A stretch of 64,000 bases of DNA from Psychrobacter immobilis. Its GTDB lineage: Bacteria; Pseudomonadota; Gammaproteobacteria; Pseudomonadales; Moraxellaceae. The stretch covers positions 124,001 to 188,000 of the forward strand of contig NZ_CAJHAD010000003.1 in assembly GCF_904846285.1 (NCBI RefSeq). The letters are read 5' to 3'. Below are positions 55,735-64,000 of this stretch, piece by piece; the first letter of the stretch is position 1, and each line of letters starts with the position of its first letter. Below the pieces are notes generated by a model, which saw only the letters and a list, made by a program, of their open reading frames with translations, was not told the origin of the DNA and ran no database searches. The position numbers and the translations under genes are program-made.

Positions 55735-56630
55735 CAGCTGACTGCACTATTGTCTAAACCAGCAGACTTTTCGGCCGCATCAACCGTTTGACGAATTAAG
55801 GTATTAATGGTCATCGGTCCAACGCCGCCGGGAACGGGTGTATAAGCACTGGCAATACTTTCTATACCTTGCAACTCGATATCACCAACGCCGCCATTAT
55901 CCGTTGGATGGAAACCTGCATCGATAACTACCGCGCCTGCTTTAATCCAATCAGCTTTAATCAGCTCAGGCACACCCACTGCGCCAACTACGATATCAGC
56001 ACGCTTAATATGCGACTCTAGATCTTGCGTTCTTGAATGGCAAATCGTTACCGTACAGTTGGCATTTAATAGCATCATAGCCATTGGCTTACCCAAGATA
56101 GCACTGCGACCGACGACCACTGCCTCCAAACCAGCAAGCTCAATATTATGATGCTCTAATAAATGCATGATACCTTGCGGGGTACATGAGCCGTAAGCGG
56201 ACTGCTGCATCGCCATACGACCAAAACCAAGACAGGTCACGCCATCGACGTCTTTTGCCAAATCAATCTGCTCAAAGCAAGCGCGCTCATCGATATGCGC
56301 GGGTACTGGATGCTGTAGCAAAATACCATGAACGTCTGGATTGCTATTAAGCTCGTCTATTTTAGCCATCAGCTCTTCGGTGGTTGTCACACTTGGCATC
56401 TCAACCCGTATAGAATCCATCCCGACACGCTTACAAGCATTGCCCTTCATACGCACATAAGTCGCAGAAGCAGGATCGTCACCGACCAATATCGTCGCTA
56501 GGCTTGGTGTACGCCCTGTCTTAGCTTTAATAGCGTCTACACGCGTACTCAGTTGCTGTTCTATTTGTTTAGCAAGTGCTTTACCGTCCAAAACGGTAGC
56601 AGATCCTTGGGCAGTTGACGTAATAGACAT
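55734..56630 (-). CDS. folD: Bifunctional methylenetetrahydrofolate dehydrogenase/cyclohydrolase FolD
   Basis: FolD interconverts 5,10-methylene-, methenyl- and 10-formyl-tetrahydrofolate using NADP. Signature segments are [21 protein letters not shown] (in part), [28 protein letters not shown], the NADP-binding [18 protein letters not shown] and the C-terminal [14 protein letters not shown]. The catalytic Lys is the one in YVRMKGNAC. Length 298 is typical. GGAGTTACT precedes the ATG. A terminator of the polysaccharide operon lies between 56650 and 56700, so folD transcription starts in or near that hairpin region. Confidence 0.96.
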   Translation of the reverse strand: MSITSTAQGSATVLDGKALAKQIEQQLSTRVDAIKAKTGRTPSLATILVGDDPASATYVRMKGNACKRVGMDSIRVEMPSVTTTEELMAKIDELNSNPDVHGILLQHPVPAHIDERACFEQIDLAKDVDGVTCLGFGRMAMQQSAYGSCTPQGIMHLLEHHNIELAGLEAVVVGRSAILGKPMAMMLLNANCTVTICHSRTQDLESHIKRADIVVGAVGVPELIKADWIKAGAVVIDAGFHPTDNGGVGDIELQGIESIASAYTPVPGGVGPMTINTLIRQTVDAAEKSAGLDNSAVS

Positions 56631-56649
56631 AGTAACTCCAATAGAGGGT

Positions 56650-56700
56650 GCGATAAAAAAAGTAAAGACAGCGCCTGCAGTATTTTTGCATGCCTGTCTT
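56650..56700 (-). terminator. Terminator of the polysaccharide locus, upstream of folD
   Basis: On the minus strand AAGACAG-GCATGCA pairs with CTGCAGGC-G-CTGTCTT, then TAC and seven T. It lies about 200 nt past the sugar-transferase stop and 20 nt before the folD start codon, so read-through would be needed to couple the two units. Confidence 0.75.
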
Positions 56701-56705
56701 ATGCG

Positions 56706-56725
56706 CGGTCAATTCTTTTTGACCG
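56706..56725. repeat. 7-bp hairpin upstream of folD
   Basis: CGGTCAA and TTGACCG pair around TTCTTT, just upstream of the terminator hairpin on the minus strand. It may be part of the same 3' end or a regulatory site; no T tract of its own after the right arm on the minus strand. Confidence 0.5.
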
Positions 56726-56897
56726 TTAATTGAGACTGATATTGTACCTGTCTGGGGTAAAAAATCCTAGCGCACTTTAAAGAGACAACGATAAAGAGCT
56801 AATAATATAACCACTTCTATAAGTGTTAGGTAACTTATATAACTGCATACACTTTTAATAAAGCATGATACTTATACATCTTATTTTCAACACTAGA

Positions 56898-57587
56898 CTA
56901 AACATTGGTGTTACGCTTTGAAAAATGCCTATTCAGACATCGACGGCTTAACAAGCTTCTCCTAACACTGGCGTTTATGACTTTATAACTTCGGCGCTTA
57001 TTACCCGTAAATCGGCTCATTGTCGCTTCTCCCTCGGCACAAATGCCATGCTTTGTTATAACTAGCCCCACTGTTTTAAATAATATTTGAATATCTAACC
57101 AGGTTGATTGATTACTAACATACCAAATATCGAGTTCAAAGCGTTTTTCCCAACTGATATTATTACGACCATTGATTTGCGCGTAACCCGTAACTCCTGG
57201 TTGAACTAAGTGCCTCTTAAACTGCTCTTCACTATATAGTGGCAAATATTCCATAAGCTGAGGACGCGGCCCTACTATACTCATTTCACCTTTTAGCACA
57301 TTCCATAGTTGAGGTAACTCATCGAGACTACTGGCTCGAAGTTGCTTACCAAAATTTGTAAGACGATATTCATCAGGCAAGAGATTACCTTCAGAATCTT
57401 TCTCATCACTCATTGTCCGAAATTTAATAATCTCAAATGTTTTACCATTAAGACCGGACCGAGCTTGTCGAAATAACACAGGTGCGCCAAAATTTTTCCT
57501 AACTTTGTATGCCACCAAGATGAAAATAGGCAGCATTAAAAATAAGGCCATTAGAGCAATGCTCACGTCGAATATCCTTTTAAGCAT
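56898..57587 (-). CDS. Initiating sugar-phosphate transferase (PglC/WbaP C-terminal type)
   Basis: Transfers a sugar-1-phosphate from a nucleotide sugar onto undecaprenyl phosphate, the first step of a surface glycan repeat. The 229-residue protein is of the short, PglC-like class: one membrane re-entrant segment (IFDVSIALMALFLMLPIFILV), then APVLFRQARSGLNGKTFEIIKFRTM, LDELPQLWNVLKGEMSIVGPRP and QPGVTGYAQINGRN. The start at 57587 has a perfect AGGAGG 6 nt upstream, which rules against the in-frame start at 57632. The last 30 residues are an unusual basic Ser/Arg tail. It is the most promoter-distal gene of the locus. The sugar cannot be read from sequence. Confidence 0.92.
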   Translation of the reverse strand: MLKRIFDVSIALMALFLMLPIFILVAYKVRKNFGAPVLFRQARSGLNGKTFEIIKFRTMSDEKDSEGNLLPDEYRLTNFGKQLRASSLDELPQLWNVLKGEMSIVGPRPQLMEYLPLYSEEQFKRHLVQPGVTGYAQINGRNNISWEKRFELDIWYVSNQSTWLDIQILFKTVGLVITKHGICAEGEATMSRFTGNKRRSYKVINASVRRSLLSRRCLNRHFSKRNTNV

Positions 57588-57771
57588 TTTAAACCTCCTA
57601 TGTAGAGCAATTGACGATATACCCAGACCCATAATGCTTTTTATATATTAAAATTTAAATATATAAATCCTTATAAACGAATATATTGGATAAACTTGTT
57701 TTTAAAATAAAAATAATTAGACTTTGTATGGCTTAAAACGATACTTCTTAAGTTCGTTTAGATATGAAAAC

Positions 57772-58926
57772 TTACTCTAATCCCATCTCAGCTATCATAT
57801 GAGCGTTTACCTTTCTAACGTCATACTTATCTACCGCAATGACTCTAGAGGCCGACCCCATTTGTTCATAAAGATTGGGATGCTCTATGAACTGACGCAT
57901 GGCATCTATCAACTCAGTAACGGCTTGGACGGGAACTAGATAACCATTTATACCATTGGTCACCGGCTCCCTACACCCAGGCGCATCCGTCGTAATAATA
58001 GCTCGTCCCATTGACATAGCCTCTAACACAGAGCGTGATGTGCCCTCGCGATAAGACGGTAATACATAGACTGAACTGGCCGCTATGGCAGGACGAACAT
58101 CTTTAACCTGACCCCAATAGATGATGTCGCCATCTGCTATCCATTGATCTAACTGTGCTTGTTCAATGGCTGCTGGGTTTTCATCTATCGAGCCTACCAG
58201 ATGAAATTCGGCATCAGGATATTCTCTCTTTATCTGTTTGCATGCTTCGACATATTCCACTATTCCTTTATCTTTGAGCAGTCTAGCAATCAACAAAAAG
58301 GAAGGCTTGACGCCGCCTGACTCATGTCTAGGTAATGGAAATACATTGAAGTCATTTAAATCCACCCCTGAACCGTTCACCACTACCGTAGGAGTCATTG
58401 AATGAACTATATTTAGTTTTTTTAATAAATTTAAGTCATCATTATTTTGAAAAAATACCTTAGAAGACTTTGCTAATGCTTGTTGGTAAAGCACATGTAC
58501 AAATGTTTGGAAAATGCTACGCTTATTGGTTTCTTCTACTTGCTGAAAGGTATAACCCAATCCCGAAAACAACACAAAACGATAGGATACTCCGGCCAAC
58601 CATGCTGCTAATGTTCCATATACCACAGGCTTTACAGTGTAAGAAAGTACATATTCTGGTTTAATTCTATTTAATAGCTGATAACTATGAATAAATGTCT
58701 TTATATCTTTGACCGGATTAGTTCCGGTTCTTTGCATAGCAATCTGATGGATATGATATCCACGATTTATAAGCTCATTATGGTCTGCAGCATACTTCTC
58801 TAAAATAGGAGAAACAATGTGTATCTCATACCCTAATTGAGCGATGGAATCCAAAAGCTTGCCTCTAAAGTTAAATACATTATGCAAACAGTTAGAATAT
58901 ATTAAAAACTTTTTTATAGTAGTCAT
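57772..58926 (-). CDS. Family 4 glycosyltransferase
   Basis: A 384-residue GT-B glycosyltransferase, cytoplasmic or peripheral at the inner membrane. The N-terminal half has FLIYSNCLHNVFNFRGKLLD and VLFSGLGYTFQ. The C-terminal donor domain shows VVVNGSGVDLNDF, LLIARLLKDKGIVEYVEAC, FHLVGSIDENPAAI and the donor-site SSVYVLPSYREGTSRSVLEAMSMGRAIITTDAPG (in part) with the E-x7-E pattern. It resembles PglA-type enzymes that add the second sugar after a PglC-type transferase, consistent with its position one gene upstream. The acceptor and donor are not determined. Confidence 0.9.
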   Translation of the reverse strand: MTTIKKFLIYSNCLHNVFNFRGKLLDSIAQLGYEIHIVSPILEKYAADHNELINRGYHIHQIAMQRTGTNPVKDIKTFIHSYQLLNRIKPEYVLSYTVKPVVYGTLAAWLAGVSYRFVLFSGLGYTFQQVEETNKRSIFQTFVHVLYQQALAKSSKVFFQNNDDLNLLKKLNIVHSMTPTVVVNGSGVDLNDFNVFPLPRHESGGVKPSFLLIARLLKDKGIVEYVEACKQIKREYPDAEFHLVGSIDENPAAIEQAQLDQWIADGDIIYWGQVKDVRPAIAASSVYVLPSYREGTSRSVLEAMSMGRAIITTDAPGCREPVTNGINGYLVPVQAVTELIDAMRQFIEHPNLYEQMGSASRVIAVDKYDVRKVNAHMIAEMGLE

Positions 58927-59116
58927 AATGTATTTAACCTAGTTTTTGAGTCATGTAAAAAACTGACTATTAATAATGTCACCCCAAAACTTATCTTAAT
59001 AGGTATATTTATATATTCACATATATAAATATACTATAGGTAACTTTTAGACTAATTACAATAGAAGGACATAAATAATTTATATTTATACCTTTGAGAG
59101 ATGTGGTTAAGAATTT

Positions 59117-60298
59117 TTACTGATTGATTTTAGGAAGTGGAGTGTTGTTTGGAAGTTTTTCATTATGAAATAATGTGCGAATTTCGCAGTCAGCACATAC
59201 GAACAGTACATATATCATAACGAATGGATATCTATAACGAACAGCTGTTCCATAATTAAATACAACTAAGCCATATACAGACATCGATAAAGCCATAAAT
59301 AATAACCAAAAAGCAAGATTATCAGGACTTTTCATCAAAGCTTTACGAGTTATCAGAAACAAAATGGCAAGTACAAATAAATTTTCAAATGATTGAATCA
59401 AAGGTAGAAAGCCGCTCGCTTCCCACAAAAATGGTTTAGATAAGAAGTAAATACCCGACGTCAAACCTTCAACGACAAACTCTCCTACTCCAGAGATAAG
59501 CATAATTTCTTCAGCTTTCCCTCCATCTTCTACAAACATAGCCGCCCTAAAATGATTAATTTGAGGGATAGCTATCGGAGCAGCAAGAAGCAATCCAGCC
59601 AGACTAATTAGGCTTATAGTTACTGCTTTCGCTAACCCCATACCATTTTTAGCCACATTGAAAATAAAATACATTAGAACAATAGAACCTAAAATAAAAA
59701 AGTTCTGAAACTTAATTAAGTACAAAGGAATAATAAACAAAATACTTTTAAGGATCTTAGACTCACGCGCATAGACAACCGTTAGCACCATAAAAAATAG
59801 AATGAGAGTTTCTCTCAAGCTTAGCGCTGTGTATAGAGCCATGCTTGGAAACAGCAGATAAAACCATATTGATACTTTTGTAAAAATATTTTTTACATAC
59901 AAAGCAAAGAACAAAACGATATAGAGAAAAGTATTATAGAATCCTAAACTAATAGGAGAAACTGGCGATGGAAATGGTAACAGGGCGAGCATAGCACTGG
60001 CTTGAAAAACATTATCACCCCCTGTGAATGCTTCAATCAACCCTAGCTCTCCAGATCTTATCGCATTCACTCCCTCCCAATATCTAAACTGATCGCCCAT
60101 ATATGCCGTACTGAACATTACGTCATTTAGAATAAAAGGAAGCAAACAGTGTAAAGCAAGGACTACTTGATAATTGGATGGAACCTTAAACTTGTATCCA
60201 ACAGTGACAATTAGCAACAAGCATATCAGCAGACTAGGTAACTCAAAAAGTCTGGTCCCTAAAAATCCATACGTATAAATCCAACTTAGGTCTGACAT
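59117..60298 (-). CDS. Polytopic membrane protein, probable O-antigen/capsule polymerase (Wzy-like)
   Basis: A 393-residue protein with about ten to eleven hydrophobic segments and a long hydrophilic stretch near residues 65-100 (AYMGDQFRYWEGVNAIRSGE). Wzy polymerases share this topology but little sequence, so the call rests mainly on context within a glycan locus. The segment YFIFNVAKN and SLRETLILFFMVLTVVYARES fit the EpsG/Wzy-like pattern, where a conserved R-E near a helix is common. The coding sequence is more AT-rich than the flanking core genes, typical of polymerase genes acquired by transfer. It is flanked by gaps of 190 and 212 nt. Confidence 0.65.
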   Translation of the reverse strand: MSDLSWIYTYGFLGTRLFELPSLLICLLLIVTVGYKFKVPSNYQVVLALHCLLPFILNDVMFSTAYMGDQFRYWEGVNAIRSGELGLIEAFTGGDNVFQASAMLALLPFPSPVSPISLGFYNTFLYIVLFFALYVKNIFTKVSIWFYLLFPSMALYTALSLRETLILFFMVLTVVYARESKILKSILFIIPLYLIKFQNFFILGSIVLMYFIFNVAKNGMGLAKAVTISLISLAGLLLAAPIAIPQINHFRAAMFVEDGGKAEEIMLISGVGEFVVEGLTSGIYFLSKPFLWEASGFLPLIQSFENLFVLAILFLITRKALMKSPDNLAFWLLFMALSMSVYGLVVFNYGTAVRYRYPFVMIYVLFVCADCEIRTLFHNEKLPNNTPLPKINQ

Positions 60299-60510
60299 TA
60301 GTTTGTCTCTATATTTTTAATAAAAAATTCAAATGACATGTCTGTTTTGGCTATTATCAATGCACTGTTGTGATTAGCCTATTGGAGCGTTCTAATTTAA
60401 CCTACTGGCTTTATACGGCTATGTTTTAAAAGGTATCCTGCTGATTGTAGTCTAATAACTATTTATATTCAAAAAAATAAATATATTTATCATTTTGCTA
60501 TCCATATAAA

Positions 60511-62469
60511 TTACTGTGTCTCAAGCCAGGCTTGGAACATTAATATATTCCATAGTTGATCTTGATGATTATATTTACCGCTCAGATGTTCTGTCCATAT
60601 CCTACGTATGGATGCGGGATAAAAGTAACCTTGCTGCAGTAATAGCGTTTCATCTAATAATGCTTCAGCCCAATCCTGTAATGAACCACGTAACCAATCG
60701 TGTAAAGGTAGGCTAAACCCCATTTTAGGCCGTTCAATCAATTGGCGAGGAACATGACGAAATAGTACCTGCTTCAGCAACCACTTACCTTCACCATGAC
60801 GTATTTTGTAATGCAATGGCATTTTCCAGGCTAATTCAACAATACGATGATCTAGCATCGGCACTCGCGTTTCTAGACTATTAGCCATAGCAGCGCGATC
60901 AACCTTTACCAAAATATCGTCAGCCATATAAGTCTGTGCATCCATAGCCATCATCGCATGTTGAAAGCTATCTGTTTTCGGCCAAAAATTTATATCACTT
61001 ATCAAAGTACTAGGTTCTTTTGCACCTATGACTAACTTCTCAGGCTGCTGCCAATGACTGGTCAATGACTGGTAAAAATCCTGTTCACTATCAATATTTA
61101 GCACACCTGCTAGCTTGTGAGCCTTATCTCCAGGAGCACTCAATCGTAATTTTTTAGGGAGAATAGGATTAAGCGTTGTGAACATAGCATCCCAGCTCTT
61201 GGGTGCGAAAGCAGTCAGTGTCGTCGACGCCAACCTTCTCATTGGTCGAGGTAATTTACGATTTTTATTCCAAACTTGCTGAGCCATGAGGTAGCGATTG
61301 TAACCTCCAAATAGCTCATCGCCCCCATCACCACTTAAGGCAACCGTCACATGATGACTGGCTAACTGACTGACTAAAAAGGTTGGGATTTGTGAGCTGT
61401 CTGAAAATGGCTCACAGTATATAGACGATAATTTCGGTATCACTGCTAAAGCATCTTTAGGGGTTATATAAAACTCAGTATGTTCGGTACCAATGTGCTT
61501 AGCCACAGCTTTTGCATGCGTTGCCTCGTTATACGCTTCATCCTCAAAACCAATAGTGAAAGTCTTAATTGGCCGCCCGTTCTGTGCTTGCATGAGTGCA
61601 ACTACTGTACTGCTATCTATACCACCGCTTAAAAAAGCGCCAAGTGGCACGTCTGATTGCATTTGACTGCCGATACTCTCCACAAGTGCTGATTCTAAAA
61701 TATCAACGGCTTGCTCTGGACTGCACGTAAAAGGATTTTCTAGCCCTGTTTCAACTACCGTATTAAAACTCCAGTAGGCCTTAGGTACCGCTATTTTAGC
61801 TGTTTGCAATTCTACTAAAGGTAATTGTAACCAATAACCAGGTCGCAACTTTTTAATGCCTTGATAAATACTATAAGGAGCAGGAATACAGTTGTGACGC
61901 AACAGTAAAGTGATTGAATCACGATTAATGTCTGCTTTGAACATAGGGTTTGCTTTCAAAGCTTTTAATTCAGAACTAAAGAACAAACTATCGCCCTGCC
62001 AACCCCAATATAAAGGTTTTTCACCCATCCTATCCTTTGCTAGAGTCAGGAGTTTCTCTTGCTTATCCCATAGAGCAATGGCAAACATACCTACCATAGC
62101 TTGTAGTGTTTTTTCTATACCCCAAGCTACGAAACAAGCGAGCATGGTCTCTGTATCTGAATGACCTCTCCATTCGAGTAAGAAGCCCTCTTGATTAAGC
62201 TGTTGACGTAGTTGCAGATGGTTATATATCTCACCATTAAATACCACCACATATCGTCCACACACAGAATGCATAGGCTGTGCGCCTGCAGGCGACAGCT
62301 CTAGAATGGCTAAACGCCGATGACCAATAGCTAAGCCAACAGTTTCATCCAGCCAACTATCGCCAGCATCCGGACCTCTATGATAAAGAGTATCGTTCAT
62401 ATGCGTGATACAAGCACGCATCTCTATGTTACTTGATAGGTCTTGGCGAAAACCAACAATACCACACAT
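60511..62469 (-). CDS. asnB: Glutamine-dependent asparagine synthase-like amidotransferase (AsnB type)
   Basis: Uses glutamine-derived ammonia to amidate a carboxylate activated by ATP. The N-terminal class II glutamine amidotransferase domain begins MCGIVGFRQDL with the nucleophile Cys2, followed by HRRLAILELSPAGAQPM and VVFNGEIYNHL. The synthetase domain has the PP-loop LGAFLSGGIDSSTVVALM, then VALSGDGGDELFGGYNRY and LETRVPMLDHRIVELAW. At 652 residues it is the long bacterial type found in polysaccharide loci, where WbpS-like members are thought to amidate sugar acids. It may serve that role here. GGAG lies 6 nt before the ATG. The next upstream gene ends 10 nt away. Confidence 0.92.
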   Translation of the reverse strand: MCGIVGFRQDLSSNIEMRACITHMNDTLYHRGPDAGDSWLDETVGLAIGHRRLAILELSPAGAQPMHSVCGRYVVVFNGEIYNHLQLRQQLNQEGFLLEWRGHSDTETMLACFVAWGIEKTLQAMVGMFAIALWDKQEKLLTLAKDRMGEKPLYWGWQGDSLFFSSELKALKANPMFKADINRDSITLLLRHNCIPAPYSIYQGIKKLRPGYWLQLPLVELQTAKIAVPKAYWSFNTVVETGLENPFTCSPEQAVDILESALVESIGSQMQSDVPLGAFLSGGIDSSTVVALMQAQNGRPIKTFTIGFEDEAYNEATHAKAVAKHIGTEHTEFYITPKDALAVIPKLSSIYCEPFSDSSQIPTFLVSQLASHHVTVALSGDGGDELFGGYNRYLMAQQVWNKNRKLPRPMRRLASTTLTAFAPKSWDAMFTTLNPILPKKLRLSAPGDKAHKLAGVLNIDSEQDFYQSLTSHWQQPEKLVIGAKEPSTLISDINFWPKTDSFQHAMMAMDAQTYMADDILVKVDRAAMANSLETRVPMLDHRIVELAWKMPLHYKIRHGEGKWLLKQVLFRHVPRQLIERPKMGFSLPLHDWLRGSLQDWAEALLDETLLLQQGYFYPASIRRIWTEHLSGKYNHQDQLWNILMFQAWLETQ

Positions 62470-62479
62470 AAAATACTCC

Positions 62480-63244
62480 TTAGTCTAGACGACCATGGCG
62501 TAACCAATTGCTAACGGCAGCTGCTAACGCGATAATAGAATAAATAGCACAAAGCAGAACAAAACCACGAGCTTCATCGTAAGGAGCTAATGCTAAGACC
62601 CCTGTCAAAGGCATTAAAAAAAATACCAGTCTAAAACGAATCCTTTGACGATCAGGCATCTTTAGCAACCCTTTACTATCAAGATAACCAAAAAGACGGA
62701 AAGCAGCATAAATAATACCTGCTGCTAGGGCGATACCCATCCTATAACGATCTTCTACCACAAATATGACTGGTGCCATAAATCGAAACCAGGCCAACCA
62801 AAGAAAAGTTGCTACCTTAAACTCACGATCAACAAACATATTATGCAGAGCGAATACGATAGACAAGGCTAAAAAGAAACTCCACCATGCCAATACCTCT
62901 TGCATATTTAGTAGAAGAGTTAAGGTTATAAAAACCAGTATTCGAAAAGCAATCCACGTAAAAATCCACATCGTAGGTGCATTTTGAGGACCGCGCCGAC
63001 GACCATCTTTCTCTTTACGTGCCGCGAATAAGTCATTTACAAGATAGCCGATCTCATACAAACTGATAAATGCAAAGTATACTAAGATAGCCTGTATCAA
63101 AGCTTGAAACGGTGGGACTCTACCCAGAGCCATCACAAGTATTGCTGCACTTAGCCACTCAAATAGAGCATGAAAAACCCAACTTCCATTACGTAAACGC
63201 GTATTATAGAAGTAACTAAATGGCAATATATATATGATATTCAT
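62480..63244 (-). CDS. UbiA-prenyltransferase-like membrane protein
   Basis: A 254-residue protein with about seven hydrophobic segments. It resembles UbiA-type prenyltransferases through the segment LYEIGYLVNDLFAARKEKDGRRRG, comparable to the NDxxDxxxD metal-binding motif, and a second polar loop FGYLDSKGLLKMPDRQRIRF. The first motif is not a standard match: the second acidic position reads Ala. It is shorter than typical UbiA proteins (about 290). The ATG overlaps the stop of the HAD gene by one nucleotide, and asnB starts 10 nt after it. HAD and UbiA domains are also known fused in one protein, which supports a joint role. Substrate unknown; the UbiA call is moderate. Confidence 0.6.
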   Translation of the reverse strand: MNIIYILPFSYFYNTRLRNGSWVFHALFEWLSAAILVMALGRVPPFQALIQAILVYFAFISLYEIGYLVNDLFAARKEKDGRRRGPQNAPTMWIFTWIAFRILVFITLTLLLNMQEVLAWWSFFLALSIVFALHNMFVDREFKVATFLWLAWFRFMAPVIFVVEDRYRMGIALAAGIIYAAFRLFGYLDSKGLLKMPDRQRIRFRLVFFLMPLTGVLALAPYDEARGFVLLCAIYSIIALAAAVSNWLRHGRLD

Positions 63245-63924
63245 CAGCTTAACCTTATATAAGTAGCGGTTAATCCTGCCCAGCGCTCCTTATGTGACGC
63301 TTTATGCAGAACCACATAAGCCCTCCTTGCACCACTTAATAATTCTCGATCTGTTATATTGTCACTGATAGCATCATAAAATCTGCTAATAAGGTCATTA
63401 CCAATAAGATCACTTAATGCTTGTAACTTTAATCCAGTTAAATCATTTTTGTAACGACCTGTTAAAACACCATCATTACTCTCAAGGTCACTAGCAACAA
63501 ACCTTACACCCAGCTGCTTTGCCAATGCCGAAACGATAGGTTGTAGGCTGGCAGAAGCCAATATTATGTGTTTGTCTTTTATCGCCAGTGTAACGACATT
63601 CCAAACAGCAGGGACTTTTCTATTATCCAATAACCATTGCGCATAAACTTCTGCATTTAACTCGAGAGAGCTGACCGTATCGTCTTTCAGCATTCTAACA
63701 AGTAGGTGTTTTAAAACATGTCTACCGGTGAGACGCTCAATCACTGCTACTCCTAATCGAAACGGACTACGATGTGCGGTTAAAGCACGAAGCATTGGCA
63801 AACGCCATTGACGCTCAGGCTGCTGAGAAAAATGCACTCTGAGCAGGCCTAATGTTGTATCGTCATAAACCAATGTGCCACAAACATCTGTAATAAATAA
63901 TGTAGCATCTGAATTATTGGTCAT
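63244..63924 (-). CDS. HAD-superfamily phosphatase-like protein (HAD-IB type)
   Basis: A 226-residue soluble protein of the HAD superfamily. Motif I is FITDVCGTLVYDD: the nucleophile Asp is kept but the second Asp, the usual general acid of phosphatases, is Cys. Motif II is ILASASLQP, motif III the Lys in GLKLQAL, and motif IV is AISDNITDRELL, typical of HAD-IB enzymes such as phosphoserine phosphatase. SLQPIVSALAKQLGVRFVAS is also typical. The start overlaps the stop of the preceding ORF (ATGA) and its stop overlaps the UbiA-like start. It probably acts on an intermediate handled by the UbiA-like partner; this is inference from context. Confidence 0.82.
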   Translation of the reverse strand: MTNNSDATLFITDVCGTLVYDDTTLGLLRVHFSQQPERQWRLPMLRALTAHRSPFRLGVAVIERLTGRHVLKHLLVRMLKDDTVSSLELNAEVYAQWLLDNRKVPAVWNVVTLAIKDKHIILASASLQPIVSALAKQLGVRFVASDLESNDGVLTGRYKNDLTGLKLQALSDLIGNDLISRFYDAISDNITDRELLSGARRAYVVLHKASHKERWAGLTATYIRLS

Positions 63925-64000
63925 AGTGTCTGTTCCAGCTGCTCATAAATTTTTTTATAACTTAATGCTGCCACATGGAGATCTAATTCAGATTTGGCTC
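63921..64000 (-). CDS. Partial ORF, C-terminal end only, product unknown
   Basis: The reverse strand is open from the window edge to a TGA at 63923-63921, giving about 25 C-terminal residues (KSELDLHVAALSYKKIYEQL). The stop overlaps the HAD start codon in an ATGA quartet, as expected for a coupled operon gene. Too little is present to name a product; a glycosyltransferase or other glycan-locus enzyme is possible but unproven. Confidence 0.6.
   Translation of the reverse strand, partial: AKSELDLHVAALSYKKIYEQLEQTL

Noticed and set aside
56640-56730. Folate-sensing riboswitch upstream of folD
   Set aside because: The hairpins there are better explained as the terminator of the upstream operon; no conserved riboswitch core was recognised.

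Overview
The window is a chromosomal segment of a gammaproteobacterium of the Moraxellaceae, most likely Psychrobacter. This rests on moderate-to-low GC with AT-rich spacers, on the protein sequences, and on the conserved gene order ndk-rlmN-pilF-rodZ-ispG-hisS-yfgM-bamB-der. I see no rRNA operon, CRISPR array, insertion sequence or prophage. Most of the window is core genome; the last 7 kb is a surface-polysaccharide locus that looks accessory.

Layout. 1-4100: the start of rimO (minus, cut by the window edge) diverges from the nitrogen two-component pair glnL/glnG (NtrB/NtrC). 4198-4457: tRNA-Leu with its promoter and terminator. 4573-10672: a small anchored hypothetical, a degenerate eukaryotic-like Ser/Thr kinase facing a DUF815 ATPase, RNase Z, a small membrane protein, a glutathione S-transferase and a RarD-type transporter. 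10881-16079: gyrA and a secreted alpha/beta-hydrolase lipoprotein. 16080-21660: cmoM and a ferric-iron ABC transporter (fbpA-fbpB-fbpC) with a possible Fur box. 21740-27605: rsmE, waaA (Kdo transferase), a tail-anchored Sel1-repeat protein and cardiolipin synthase. 27837-28292: a tRNA-Val/tRNA-Asp unit with a strong promoter and terminator. 28420-35739: a CopD-like membrane protein, a hemerythrin, and the cell-wall group MltB, NlpD, SurE, an exported hypothetical and a D,D-carboxypeptidase.

35781-48969: a GacS/BarA-like sensor kinase with an apparently dead C-terminal receiver, then the long minus-strand core cluster from ndk down to der (nucleotides, rRNA/tRNA modification, type IV pilus, cell shape, isoprenoids, His-tRNA, outer-membrane assembly, ribosome assembly). 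A 107-bp element with terminal inverted repeats lies between rlmN and ndk. 49304-56630: an LprI-like protein, purA, hisZ, a DUF2237 protein, corA, a PsiE-family protein and folD.

56650-64000 (minus): a surface glycan locus read from right to left: an unidentified partial ORF, a HAD phosphatase-like protein, a UbiA-like membrane protein, an AsnB-type amidotransferase, a Wzy-like membrane protein, a family-4 glycosyltransferase and a PglC/WbaP-type initiating sugar-phosphate transferase, ended by an intrinsic terminator before folD. The right-hand genes overlap by 1-4 nt, which suggests translational coupling. The HAD plus UbiA-like pair, both with altered signature motifs, is the least conventional part of the window. 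I found no clearly new defence or mobile system.
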